64,000 nt of DNA. Origin: Streptomyces sp. NBC_00490. Lineage in GTDB: Bacteria; Actinomycetota; Actinomycetes; Streptomycetales; Streptomycetaceae. Below the pieces are notes generated by a model, which ran no database searches, was not told where the DNA came from, and saw only the letters and a list, made by a program, of their open reading frames with translations. Location of the stretch: positions 8,184,001 through 8,248,000 of the forward strand of contig NZ_CP107869.1 in assembly GCF_036013645.1 (NCBI RefSeq). Direction: 5' to 3'. The position numbers were made by a program, and so were the translations under genes. Of the stretch, positions 8,388 through 17,599 are shown piece by piece. Position 1 is the stretch's first letter, and each line of letters begins with the position of its first letter.

Positions 8388-8489
8388 GTCTAGGGCGTCC
8401 AGGAGGCCGCCGAGCTGCTCGCGCTCGTGAGGGTGGCGAGCGAGGTAGGTCTCGACGGTGGTGCGGATGTGGTCGTGCGACAACGGCAT
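8388..8489 (-). pseudogene. NUDIX hydrolase, 5' fragment with the original start
   Basis: The ATG at 8489-8487 is preceded by GAGG at a 7-nt spacing and opens a frame MPLSHDHIRTTVETYLARHP that continues to LLDALD before the IS. This resembles the N-terminal helix seen in Streptomyces NUDIX proteins. The count is exact: 94 nt here (8489-8396) plus 251 nt (6930-6680) plus 1140 nt (1178-39) equals 1485 nt, or 495 codons including the stop. This fragment would therefore be the start of a 494-aa triple-NUDIX protein. Confidence 0.8.
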
Positions 8490-8546
8490 GGGGCTACCTC
8501 AGAGGTGCGTGGAGCGGGACGAGTCGAGGCGGGGTGGTCGTTCGTG

Positions 8547-9686
8547 TCAGCTCAGCCGCATCCCCTCCGGCGGGACTTCCTCGATGGCGGCGGCGCGAGC
8601 CGTGGGCAGGCGCCACCGCTTCCGGGCTGTCTCCGCGGCGAGCAGGGCTTGCCGCGCTCCGGGCGGGCCCCATCCCAGGAGAGCGGCTGTCTGGGCGGGG
8701 GTGGCGAGCAGGCGGGCGAAAGGGCGCCTGGTGGCGGGGTCGACGGTCGCAGGCCCGATGGCGGTGACCCGGGCGGCAAGGCGGAGCCGGGCGTTAGGCC
8801 CCACTCCGCCGTAGACTTCGCCGGTCTCGTCCAGCACCCAGCCCAGTCGTACCGGATCGGCCAGGGTGAGTTGGGCTTCCTCGGCGGCTTCGCGGTGCAG
8901 GGTGTCCTCGGGCGTCAGGTCGGTCGTCTCCACGGTGCCGCCGGGCAGCATCGGCAGCGCGCCACGGGGGCCGGGGTCGGCCACGAGGACGACCCGGCCG
9001 TCCGGGACGAAGCACCACGCCCAGGCTTGCTGCATGGGGAGCCGCTCGGGGACGGGGCCGCGGTTGAGAGGGCTGTCCCACAAAGGCCGGTAGCGGACGT
9101 GCACGTCGTGGCGGTCCAGCGCCGGGACGTCGAGGATGTGTCGGCCGTCGGCGAGTTGGGCGGTGGCCGTGTTCCCGAGCCGGGCACGGTAGGCGGCGAG
9201 CATGATCTGCCCGTCCACAGGGCGCAGCCGCTGTACCGCATCCCGGGTCTCCAGGAAGGTGAACTCGGACAGCTCCTCGCGCGGCAGGCGGATGGCCTCG
9301 ACCTGGTCGGGGCAGAGGGTTCCCCCGTCGAAGACGAACCGGATCTCCCCGGGGAAGGGAGTGCCGGGCTGAATGTCGGGGTGGTGCGGGGAGAGGGAGT
9401 GGACGGCGAGCACGCCCGCCAGGGGCAGGTTTGCCAGGCCCAGTTCCTCGGTGATCTCGCGGCGGCAAGTGACGTCCGGATGTTCGCCGGGTTCGACGAC
9501 GCCTCCGGGCAGCAGCCACGAGCCGTCCTCGCGGTAGGTGGGGTGCACCAGCAGGACCCGGCCGACCTCGTCGGTGATGATCGCGGCGGCGCCGACCCAT
9601 ACTGCGTGCCGGGATGCGGCGTGCTGTCCCGTGGACAGGGCGGCACGTGGTGTGACGTGATCCGAAGGGGAGACGGGAGAGGTCAC
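8547..9686 (-). CDS. Double-domain NUDIX hydrolase
   Basis: A 379-aa protein with two NUDIX domains. The first (about residues 28-170) carries a box LLPGGVVEPGEHPDVTCRRE followed by ITEELGL. The second (about residues 210-330) carries LPGGTVETTDLTPEDTLHRE followed by AAEEAQL, where the final box Gly is replaced. It should hydrolyse a nucleotide-linked substrate, not identifiable here. It starts at GTG 9686 with GGAAGG about 9 nt upstream and sits between the FxLD methyltransferase gene and the interrupted triple-NUDIX gene, 58 nt before the latter. Repeated NUDIX genes at the operon end suggest a cluster-associated role, which is inference. Confidence 0.85.
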   Translation of the reverse strand: MTSPVSPSDHVTPRAALSTGQHAASRHAVWVGAAAIITDEVGRVLLVHPTYREDGSWLLPGGVVEPGEHPDVTCRREITEELGLANLPLAGVLAVHSLSPHHPDIQPGTPFPGEIRFVFDGGTLCPDQVEAIRLPREELSEFTFLETRDAVQRLRPVDGQIMLAAYRARLGNTATAQLADGRHILDVPALDRHDVHVRYRPLWDSPLNRGPVPERLPMQQAWAWCFVPDGRVVLVADPGPRGALPMLPGGTVETTDLTPEDTLHREAAEEAQLTLADPVRLGWVLDETGEVYGGVGPNARLRLAARVTAIGPATVDPATRRPFARLLATPAQTAALLGWGPPGARQALLAAETARKRWRLPTARAAAIEEVPPEGMRLS

Positions 9687-9762
9687 GTAGCTCTGCCTTC
9701 CGAGACGGTGGACGGGCGAGTGCAGCGCGGGCGGGCGAGCGGTGATCAGGAGGCATCGACGT

Positions 9763-11058
9763 TCATCGGGCGCTGCAGCTCCCCGGGTTGGTGAGCAGGT
9801 CAGTGCTGCTGGGAACGATCGGCCAGTCCACGGTCATACGGGTGTGCTTCTTGGCGAACACGTGCGGTTCGTGGTCCGTGCCTGCCGGAGCACAGTCGGC
9901 TGTCGGACGGGCGGTGATGAGGGGGCAGCGGGCGCCGCGGTGGTTGCGCTGCCAGTGGCGTACCTGCTTGGCCATCTCCTGCGCGGCGACGTGTCCTTGG
10001 GCGCCATGGCCGTGGACGACGAACTCGTACAGGCCCTTGCCATCGTCTCCATCGCTGATGCGCTCAGTGGCCAGCCGGGCGAGGGAGGCCCCGCGGACGA
10101 TGGCGGCGCCGGGCCAATGCCGGGGCGGCGGGTTCAGGACCCCGTTGTCGCCGTCGGAGTCGACCTCCAGGCGGCAGAAGCCGGGCAGGGCGCCGGCGAG
10201 GTAGAGGGTGAGGGCGTCGAAGGGTTCCTGGCCGCCGACGGTGACGTGGGTGCGTGTCACGGTCGGCTTGCTGGTGAGGGCTGAGGCGAGTTGATCAACG
10301 GGCAGCGGGGTGCCGTCTTCCCAAGACAGGTGGACTCCGGTGCCGGGGACGGTGCGACGGTTCGTCTGCCAGGCGCCGTCGCCCTGCATGGCGACGAAGC
10401 CGCAGACGATGAGCGGCTCGTCGCTGTGCAGCGTCCCCTCATCTTTGGAGAAGCCGATGGCCCAGTGGTAGCCGTGCAGACGCAGCGGTGCGATGAGACG
10501 GCCGCCCTCGGCCAGGGCGCCGATCCAGGGCAGATCCCAGGTGTCGACGGTGACCACGATGGCGTCGAATCCGCCGTCCGGAACCACACCGGCGGGCAGG
10601 TGCTCGGCGTCCGCAGTGACCACGCGGACGCGGTCGTACCCGGCCTCGGTGAGGAAGCGGGCGGCCCTCTCGGAGACGGCAGGGTCGATGTCGAGGGTGG
10701 TGACGTGCCCGGCCGGGCCGACGAGTTCGGCCATGAGGGCGGCGTTGTAGCCCCCGGAGCCAATCTCCAGGACACGGTGGCCAGGCCGAATGCGAGCGGC
10801 TTCGAGCATGTCGGCCTGTAGCCACGGTGCGGAAACGGAGCTGATCACCCGGCCGTCGGGCGCGTGGCGGGTGGGGATGATGTCGTTGGCGTACGCCGCT
10901 TCCACAGCGACGTCGGGAGCGAAGACGTGCCGGGGCACGGTGCGGAAGGCGCGCTCGACAGCGGCGGTGCGGATGTGGTTGTCGGCGCGGAGCTGCTCGA
11001 CGAACTGGTGGCGAAGCTCGCTCACGCCGCTGACTTCCGTAGCCGGCGGAGTCGTCAC
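9763..11058 (-). CDS. FxLD-system PIMT-like methyltransferase
   Basis: A 431-aa SAM-dependent enzyme of the protein-L-isoaspartate methyltransferase superfamily. The N-terminal region (IRTAAVERAFRTVPRHVFAP) is the PIMT lead-in. VLEIGSGGYNAALMAEL is the SAM-binding glycine motif and VTTLDID the acidic loop. The extra C-terminal 200 residues ending in TVDWPIV match the methyltransferases that accompany FxLD lanthipeptides. Related lanthipeptide enzymes methylate an Asp carboxylate and so cause aspartimide or isoAsp formation. The precursor at 19734-19922 has one Asp in its Cys-rich segment, a plausible target. GTG 11058 has GGAAGGA about 5 nt upstream. Confidence 0.85.
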   Translation of the reverse strand: MTTPPATEVSGVSELRHQFVEQLRADNHIRTAAVERAFRTVPRHVFAPDVAVEAAYANDIIPTRHAPDGRVISSVSAPWLQADMLEAARIRPGHRVLEIGSGGYNAALMAELVGPAGHVTTLDIDPAVSERAARFLTEAGYDRVRVVTADAEHLPAGVVPDGGFDAIVVTVDTWDLPWIGALAEGGRLIAPLRLHGYHWAIGFSKDEGTLHSDEPLIVCGFVAMQGDGAWQTNRRTVPGTGVHLSWEDGTPLPVDQLASALTSKPTVTRTHVTVGGQEPFDALTLYLAGALPGFCRLEVDSDGDNGVLNPPPRHWPGAAIVRGASLARLATERISDGDDGKGLYEFVVHGHGAQGHVAAQEMAKQVRHWQRNHRGARCPLITARPTADCAPAGTDHEPHVFAKKHTRMTVDWPIVPSSTDLLTNPGSCSAR

Positions 11059-11167
11059 GGCATTCCTTCCGGGGCTAGTTGGGGGTTCGGACGTGGAGCG
11101 GAGGGAGCATCGGGAGCGGCCCTGTGTCTCTGCCCGGCAGAACGGTGGCCTCGCACGGGCCGGGTGA

Positions 11168-12948
11168 TCAGGGGGTGTCGCCGCTCATCCGGCGCTGCAG
11201 CTCCCACAGGGTCCGGAAGAGTCCTGGCTCCTGGGTGAGCTGGGCGTAGGTGCCCTCCTGGACGATCCGCCCTTCGTCCAGGACCACGATCCGGTCGGCG
11301 ACGGCCACGTTGGTGAGGCGGTGCGTGATCAGCAGGATGGCGCGGTCCTTGGCCAGTTCGCGCAGGCCGGCGAAGATCCGGTGCTCTGCGCGGGCGTCGA
11401 GGGCGGCCGTGGGTTCATCCATCACCAGCAGCGCCGCCTGCCGGTGGAACGCGCGAGTGAGGACCAGGCGCTGCCACTGCCCGCCGGAGAGCTGCTGTCC
11501 GCCGAACCACTCGCTGGTCAGGAGGGTGTTCAGGCCGGAGCGGAGGCCCGGCAGGATCTCCGCGGCGCCGGACGCCTCGCAGGCGGCTAGCAGGGCCGCG
11601 TCGCTGGTGTCGCCCTGCCCGAACGTGATGTTGTCGCGCATCGTCAGCGGCAGGTACGTGAACTTCTGCGGGACCAGCGCGACGTGCTCCCACGACCCCC
11701 ACGGGTGCAAGTCCGCGGTGGAGGCGTGGTCCCAGGCCACGTCGCCCTCGGTGGGCAGCAGCAGTCCGCACAGCAGGCGCGAGAGGGTTGTCTTGCCGGA
11801 GCCGTTCTCCCCGACGAGCGCCACGATCTCCCCGCGTCGCACGTGCAGGGAGACGTTGCTCAGGCTGTCCTTGGGGGCGCCGTCGTAGCGGTAGATGACG
11901 TCGCGGACCTCGAAGCGCTCCGGGGCCGTGGTCACGGGCGCGGTGCCGCGGGAGTCGGTCATGGCCTGGCCGTGGGCGTTGTCGAGGAAGTTCTGCCAGT
12001 CCTGTACGTACCAGCCGGTGCGCACCAGGCGGGCCCCGCCGTTGATGATGCCGCGCACTGAGCCGGTGGCGGTCTGGAGAGCGAATACGGCGCCGCCGCC
12101 GGCCGCCAGGCTCATCCGCCCGGAGGCCAGGAGCCACAGCAGCGCCGCCCACACCGCGGTCGAGGCGATCCCGCCGGCCACTGCTCCGGCCAGTCCCATC
12201 CAGGCACCGGTGTTCGCGGCTTGGCGTTCGGCGGCGTTGACCGAGGCGGCCAGCCGCCGGTACCGGCCGATCAGGAAAGGGCCGGCCAGGCAGGCGCGCA
12301 TCTCCTCACTGGACTCCTGATAGGCCATGTGCCAGCGCAGCTTCCCCAGCATCCGGCGCCGCCCGGAGGTCTCCAGCCCGGCGAGGTAGATGAGGCGGGC
12401 GGAGCGGACGTAGGCGGCGGCAGGCAGGCGAGGAAGAGCAGGGGAAGGAGCAGAGGGTGCAGGACGGTCAGGACGGTGGCGCCTGCCGCGAGCGTGGCGG
12501 TGGCCGCGAGGACGTCCTGCGCTTCTTCGACGAGGTCGGGGGTGACCTGGGCGCCGCGGTCGGCGATGTCGTAAGCGTCGTTGTAGCCGGGCTTGTTGTT
12601 GGCGGCCAATTCCGCGCCGAGCGCGGCCTCGATCATCGTCAGCTCCGCTGCCCGGCCGAGCACCGGGCGCAGACGGCCGGTCAGCCAGACGACGGTGATG
12701 CCCAGCAGGGTGCGCAGGCCGGTGGCGGCGGCGATCACGGCCAGTTGCGGGGCGGCGTCCCACAGCCGCTCAGTGATGTCGCCCGAGGAGATCAGCGCGG
12801 TGATCGTGCCCGTGACGGCCAGGAGGCTGAGGGCAGCGAGGAGGCCGGTCCCGATCTGGCACACCAGCAGGCCGATGGTCGCGCCGCGGTCCACGCGCCA
12901 GGCCATCTGCACCGAGCGCCGCACGAGCGAGGGAAGGCGCCGCGCCAT
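11168..12948 (-). pseudogene. ABC exporter (fused TMD-NBD) with a one-base frameshift
   Basis: Peptide-exporter type ABC half-transporter, probably exporting the modified lanthipeptide. The front part (MARRLPSLVRRSVQMAWRVD and onward) with the first membrane helices is in one frame. After LLLPLLFLACLP the homology moves to another frame at about 12411-12431 (GC-rich CTGCCTGCCGCCGCC on the coding strand), which carries the remaining helices and the ATPase: GENGSGKTT (Walker A), LSGGQ (signature), LLVMDEP (Walker B). The sense-like frame extends upstream of 12948 to about 13080 (YLYRDESRLQAGSLLTSRT) without a clear ATG, so the true start is uncertain. No C39 protease domain is present. A real mutation or an assembly error are both possible. 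Confidence 0.75.
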
Positions 12949-13199
12949 GGTGCGGGAGGTCAGCAGGGAGCCGGCCTGGAGCCTCGACTCGTCGCGGTAG
13001 AGGTATTCCTCCTCTCGAACACCGGCCTCCTGCGGTTCGTCGTCCGGCGCGGTCTTCTTGGGCGGTTGCGGCGGCTGGTCCTGCGTAATGGCCGAGCATC
13101 GTTCCCCCTAGGACGGTCGCTGCGGCAGAGTCGTGAGGTCTAACGACACGGCTGCGATATCGAACACACGTCATTCGGTCGTGCTGGGGAGCCCGCTAT

Positions 13200-13214
13200 T
13201 TCCTGCGTCAGGAA
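13200..13214. repeat. Palindrome upstream of the ABC exporter
   Basis: TTCCTG and CAGGAA are perfect 6-bp arms around CGT in the 200-300 bp between the helical-protein gene and the exporter. It could be an operator or a short hairpin. No U-run follows on either strand. Confidence 0.35.
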
Positions 13215-13330
13215 CCCCGCGGGCGCGGGATCCCTGGTCTGGCTTGGAGCGGCTGCGGGCAGGAAATGGCCGAAACGCCGACACCGCCAAACAGCGTGGG
13301 CAGCACGGGGGCATCCCGGGGCGTCCCCTC

Positions 13331-14443
13331 TTAGCTGGGATCTGGTTCGGCCTGCAGCAGCCTTTCCAGTTCTGTCTCGGCGTGGCCGACCGCGCCCGTC
13401 AGAGCCTCATGGTGGTGGGCGGACAGGACGCCGGATCCCAGTCCGGCCGCGGCGATCACCGCGTTGAGCGCGTCTGTCGCCCCGTCGTCCAGGGCGGACG
13501 CGGCGACGGGGTGGTGCAGTGCGTCTCGTGCGGCGTAGGCGTCGAGTCGGGCGACGCTGATGAGGGAGTCGAGTATGGGGGCGGCATGTCGTCCGGTGCG
13601 GTCCAGTTCCAGGGCTGACAGGCCCGTCCGGGTCTGGAAGGCGGCAGTCGGCGGATCGGGGTGGGCAAGGAGCTGGACGGCCTCATCAAGGGTGCGGTCG
13701 AGGTCGGGTTCAGGGACGGGGGTGTCTACGGGCCGGCAGTGGGCGTGCAGGAGGAGGGCGATGGCTCCCTCCCAAGGCTCCGTGGGCTGGGTGGTGTCGA
13801 TCAGGTCGCGGGCCTGTTGGTCCAGACCCTGTTCCATCAGGGCCATGATCTTGATCTGGCGGCCGTCGAGGAGCCGGTTGCCGATGCCGCGGTGCTGGGT
13901 CATGGCGTCGGCGGCCTCGGCCCACCGGCCGATGCAGGCGAGGGCGCGGGCGCCGTCCACGAGGAGGGTGACGTACAGCTCCTGGCACACCGCGCGGTGA
14001 TCCTCGTCCGTGCCGGTCAGGGTCGAGAGGTCGACGGTGTGGCCATCGATCTCGGTCTTCTCCCGCTGCCGCGCGGCGCGGTTGAGGCGGACCAGCAGGT
14101 CGTAGGCGGCCTCGCCCTGGCCGTCCCGGGTCAGCAGCCGGGAGAGGTTGACCAGCGGCATCAGCGACATGACTGCGATCGGTCCGCTCAGGCGTCCGGC
14201 GTCGGCGAAGACCTGGTGCTGGCGCCGGCACAGGTCGGCGGCCAGGTTGGGCAGGCCGACGTCGGAGGCGATGAGCGCGGCGTAGTTGAGGACCCCGCAG
14301 GCGCGGGCCACCAGGTCGTGGTGGCTCGCACCTGCGGGCGCGACGGTCAGCCCGGTGAGGTGGTTGATGCGCTCCTCCAAGGGGAGCGCGGGCGCCTTGG
14401 TGCGGCGGACCAGGGGGATGCGGCTGGCTATCGCGGGGATCAT
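13331..14443 (-). CDS. Helical-repeat (TPR-like) protein of the lanthipeptide operon
   Basis: A 370-aa soluble protein I cannot assign to an enzyme family. It is rich in Ala/Leu helices with TPR-like spacing (GVLNYAALIASDVGLPNLAA, VDGARALACIGRWAEAADAM), resembling the C-terminal helical arrays of Streptomyces regulators but without a DNA-binding domain. It begins 4 nt after the stop of the LanB-C/methyltransferase gene, so it is co-translated with the modification enzymes. A scaffold or regulatory role is possible but not supported directly. Confidence 0.65.
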   Translation of the reverse strand: MIPAIASRIPLVRRTKAPALPLEERINHLTGLTVAPAGASHHDLVARACGVLNYAALIASDVGLPNLAADLCRRQHQVFADAGRLSGPIAVMSLMPLVNLSRLLTRDGQGEAAYDLLVRLNRAARQREKTEIDGHTVDLSTLTGTDEDHRAVCQELYVTLLVDGARALACIGRWAEAADAMTQHRGIGNRLLDGRQIKIMALMEQGLDQQARDLIDTTQPTEPWEGAIALLLHAHCRPVDTPVPEPDLDRTLDEAVQLLAHPDPPTAAFQTRTGLSALELDRTGRHAAPILDSLISVARLDAYAARDALHHPVAASALDDGATDALNAVIAAAGLGSGVLSAHHHEALTGAVGHAETELERLLQAEPDPS

Positions 14444-14447
14444 CGGC

Positions 14448-16493
14448 TCAGCCCTTGCGCGCCCAGTCGATGACGAGTCGGCTGTAGGGCTTGTCGACGA
14501 GGAAGCGGGCGTCGTCCGCCGTCAGCCGGTCACGCGAGTCCGCGACGGCCATCCGGAAGCCCGGCTCGGGGGCGTCGTTGCCGCCGGTCGCGTCCCAGGC
14601 GCGGATCTCGCTCACGACGCGCTCGGCGAGATCGGCGCTGCCCTCGCCGTGGCCGATCACGCCGACTTCCCAGTACCGGCCCTGCTCGTCCTCGCCCTCC
14701 CGGATGGTCAGGTATGCCAGCGACCCGCCGTCGAGGGCGGCCATGGAGCCCCACCCGAAGTGCGGGGTGAACCCGGGGCGCTGGCCCGGCAGCCGGGACA
14801 GGCCGTTGGGCAGCACGCAGGCCAGGTACAGGTACAGCCACTCCCAGGCTGAGCCCTGCCGGAACTTCACCCCGGTGTAGAGCTTGGTCTGCTGCTGGTC
14901 GAGGACGGAGCGCAGCGCGTCGCGGTCGACGTCCTGCTCGCTGAACGTCTCCAGGCGCACGTTGCCCTCGCCTGCCATCGGTACGAGGGTGTACACGTCG
15001 TCGCAGACGCCCTTGCGCAGCGGGATGAAGGTGGCCATCTCGCAGGAGACGGTCTTCCACGTGTCGCCGTCGCGTTCGAAGGCGAAGGATCGGGAGATGC
15101 TGCCGCGGATGCGCATCGGCAGGACCAGGCGTCCGCCGGGGGCGAGCTGGTCGAGGATCTTCACGGGTACGTCGCCGGCGCCGACGGTGAAGATGATCCG
15201 GTCGTAGGGGGCGTGCTCGGGCAGCCCGGCCGCGCCGTCGGCCATCACCGCGGTGGCGTTGTCGACGCCGGCCTCGGCGAGGTGCTTGCTCGCGCCGGAG
15301 ACGAGGTCCTGGTCGACGTCGAGGGTCCACACTTGCCCGCCGGGGGAGACGATCTTGCCGAGAAGGGCGGCGTTGTAGCCGGTGGCGGCTCCAGCCTCCA
15401 GGACCTTGTGACCGGGCTGGGCGCCGAGCTGTTCGAGCTGGGTGGCGACGATGGACGGCGCGGAGATGCAGGAGATCATCTCCCCGTGCTCGTCGTGCTT
15501 GATCGGGACGGCGTCCTCCTTGTACGCGCTATCCAGGTCGACGCCGGGCAGGAAGGCGTGCCGGTCGGTGGTGCGGAAGGCGTCGATGGCCGCCTTGCTG
15601 CGCAGGTGGCCGCTGTCGACGAGCCGCTGGGCGAGGGCTTCGCGCAGCTGGTTGGGGTCGGTTACGGATGTCACGGAGGTCTCCATTCGAGGGAGGCTAG
15701 GGTCCGCTGAGGCGGACTTGGGGGTAGACACGTCAGCTCCTTCTCCGGTGGAGAAGGCGACGCGACGGCCGAGCCATGCGGTGGCGGCCTGCGCGTCGGC
15801 AGGCACGCCCGCACGGTTGAACGCGAAGATCGCGTGATGGGCGATGACGGCCCGGATTCCGCGTATCAGTCGGCCGTCTGCGGCGAGCCGGCGCAGGCGG
15901 CGGCCAGCGTCCTCGAACTCGGCGACGCGCTCGACCCAGCCCGCTTCCGCGTCTGGGCGCAGGGCCGCGTCCGCGTTCATCAGCCGCCGCATCGCGGAGA
16001 CGGCTCTGTCCAGTGCGGGCCCCTGGGGCGGGGTGACGGTGGGCCGCAGGGCGGCCCACCGGGCCCATACGTCTCCGGCTTCGAAGGGGTCCAGTCCCGC
16101 CGCGCGGATCATGGCGGACAGCAGCATCACGCTGCGCTCGCGGGCGCCGGGGGTGCCGGTCTCGGCGAGCGCGGCCGGGCTGTCGGCGCAGAACACGTCG
16201 TGCGCGACCTCCATGCCCTCGGGGCCGCCAAAGGCGTGCGTCTCCGGCTCGTAGATCCCGCCCACCCAGCCGCTGATCACGTGGTCGGCGACGAGCTGGT
16301 CCAGCAAGTCGGCGACGGGCTGTTCGGTACGCAGGCGCACGCCGGCGTCCTTGCGCAGGAAGTGGAAGCGGCGCCCGGCCAGCGCGGTCGCCAGAGCCCG
16401 GGCGGCGTCCGCGTGCGGGTCGGGAAAGGCCACGGAGGCGTGCCACCAGGACGTGTCCGGGGGGACGGGCAGGTTCTCTTCGTCGAGGGTCAT
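14448..16493 (-). CDS. LanB elimination domain fused to FxLD PIMT-like methyltransferase
   Basis: A 681-aa fusion. Residues 1-250 are the thiopeptide/SpaB-C type domain (WWHASVAFPDPHADA, FHFLRKDAGVRLR, HVISGWVGGIYEPE). In class I lanthipeptide enzymes this domain eliminates glutamate from glutamylated Ser/Thr. From about Met270 a PIMT-like methyltransferase follows (FRTTDRHAFLPG, VLEAGAATGYNAALLGKI, VWTLDVD) ending in RLVIDWARKG. There is no stop and no Shine-Dalgarno before Met270, which supports a true fusion. The first codon at 16493 follows AAGGAG. It lies 35 nt after lanC. The glutamylation half is the separate gene at 17596-19635. Confidence 0.83.
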   Translation of the reverse strand: MTLDEENLPVPPDTSWWHASVAFPDPHADAARALATALAGRRFHFLRKDAGVRLRTEQPVADLLDQLVADHVISGWVGGIYEPETHAFGGPEGMEVAHDVFCADSPAALAETGTPGARERSVMLLSAMIRAAGLDPFEAGDVWARWAALRPTVTPPQGPALDRAVSAMRRLMNADAALRPDAEAGWVERVAEFEDAGRRLRRLAADGRLIRGIRAVIAHHAIFAFNRAGVPADAQAATAWLGRRVAFSTGEGADVSTPKSASADPSLPRMETSVTSVTDPNQLREALAQRLVDSGHLRSKAAIDAFRTTDRHAFLPGVDLDSAYKEDAVPIKHDEHGEMISCISAPSIVATQLEQLGAQPGHKVLEAGAATGYNAALLGKIVSPGGQVWTLDVDQDLVSGASKHLAEAGVDNATAVMADGAAGLPEHAPYDRIIFTVGAGDVPVKILDQLAPGGRLVLPMRIRGSISRSFAFERDGDTWKTVSCEMATFIPLRKGVCDDVYTLVPMAGEGNVRLETFSEQDVDRDALRSVLDQQQTKLYTGVKFRQGSAWEWLYLYLACVLPNGLSRLPGQRPGFTPHFGWGSMAALDGGSLAYLTIREGEDEQGRYWEVGVIGHGEGSADLAERVVSEIRAWDATGGNDAPEPGFRMAVADSRDRLTADDARFLVDKPYSRLVIDWARKG

Positions 16494-16528
16494 GAGGGGG
16501 GAACTCCTTGCGAGACGGCGGGGTGGGA

Positions 16529-17599
16529 TCAGGTGAGCAGGAGGACGCGGGTCCAACCGGTGTCGTCGGTGGCCTTCAGGGCAAGTTGGGCCCCGGCGCG
16601 GCCTTCCATGAATCCGGGTTTGGGCAGGTGCTCCCAGTCGGCGGCCAGCCGTCGGTGCAGGTCTTGGATGATCGGGGTGAAGCGTTCGGGGCTGGTGCTG
16701 TCGGCGGCGACCGCGCGGGTGAGAGTCAGCAGCCCGGCCCAGCCGTGGCAGAGCGACGAGTCGGTGATCCGGGCGAGCCGCAGCGGGTCGGTCAGGATCG
16801 CCTCGATGGTGTCCTCGGCCGCTTGGCGCCGTACAGGGTCGCCGAGGGCAAGCGCGGCGAGCTGCTGGGCGCGGGCGATGCCGGGCTGGCCGTAGCACCA
16901 GGACTGGCGGGCCGGCTCCGCTGCGGGCGGCTGGTCGGCGTCCATGTGGGCTGCGGTGGACCAGTAGTGGTCGCCGTGCCGGTCGAGCCAGGTCGCGAAC
17001 GTGCCGACGGCCTCCTCCTGGCCGGGGACGCTGACTCCGGCGCGCAGGGCGAGGGAGAGCACGGCCAGGGGCCCCGCGATGCCGTGGGCCATGCCGTTGT
17101 TGCCGTGTCCGCCTGCCATGTCCTTCCCGTCGGGGCCGACCGGCGACCACCAGCCGGGCAGGATCCTGCCGTCACTGCGGGCGGGGTGTGCGAGCGCGAC
17201 GAGGCAAGCGAGCACGTTGGGCAGCCGGGGCGCGATCGGGCGGCGGGACAGCAGCAGTGCGGCGAGCCCGGTCATGCCGCGGATGAGGTCCCATTCGGCG
17301 AGGTGGGGCAGCATGCCGGCCTCCTGCCGGCGGTGGGCGGCGGCGAGCCGGGCGTCCACGACGCGGTCGACGGCCGCGCGGACGTCGTTTGCGGCCCCGT
17401 GGGCGCGGTCCAGGACGAACTCCAGGGCGGGTGCGCCGTGGAAGAGGCTGGCGTTGCTGCCGGTGCTGACGCCCCGGACGGTGGCCTGGGCGAGGTGGCG
17501 GCGGGCGGTGGACAGGTCACGGCGCTCGATGTCGAGCAGCGCCATCCCTAGGGCGCCCTCGGACAGGTCCTGCGTTCGGGGCACGGTCGTCGTGGTCAT
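16529..17599 (-). CDS. LanC-like lanthionine synthetase
   Basis: A 356-aa LanC-type cyclase that adds Cys thiols to dehydrated Ser/Thr to form thioether rings. The zinc ligands are all present: Cys235 in SWCYGQPG and Cys284-His285 in SSLCHGWAG. The usual GNNGMAHGIAGP motif occurs at about residues 166-177. Its ATG (17599-17597) overlaps the lanB stop in an ATGA junction, so dehydratase and cyclase are coupled. Length is normal or slightly short for the family. It acts on the FxLD precursor encoded at 19734-19922. Confidence 0.9.
   Translation of the reverse strand: MTTTTVPRTQDLSEGALGMALLDIERRDLSTARRHLAQATVRGVSTGSNASLFHGAPALEFVLDRAHGAANDVRAAVDRVVDARLAAAHRRQEAGMLPHLAEWDLIRGMTGLAALLLSRRPIAPRLPNVLACLVALAHPARSDGRILPGWWSPVGPDGKDMAGGHGNNGMAHGIAGPLAVLSLALRAGVSVPGQEEAVGTFATWLDRHGDHYWSTAAHMDADQPPAAEPARQSWCYGQPGIARAQQLAALALGDPVRRQAAEDTIEAILTDPLRLARITDSSLCHGWAGLLTLTRAVAADSTSPERFTPIIQDLHRRLAADWEHLPKPGFMEGRAGAQLALKATDDTGWTRVLLLT

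Noticed and set aside
11168..12948. C39 peptidase domain in the exporter
   Set aside because: The N-terminal part begins directly with the membrane domain; no Cys-His peptidase motif occurs.
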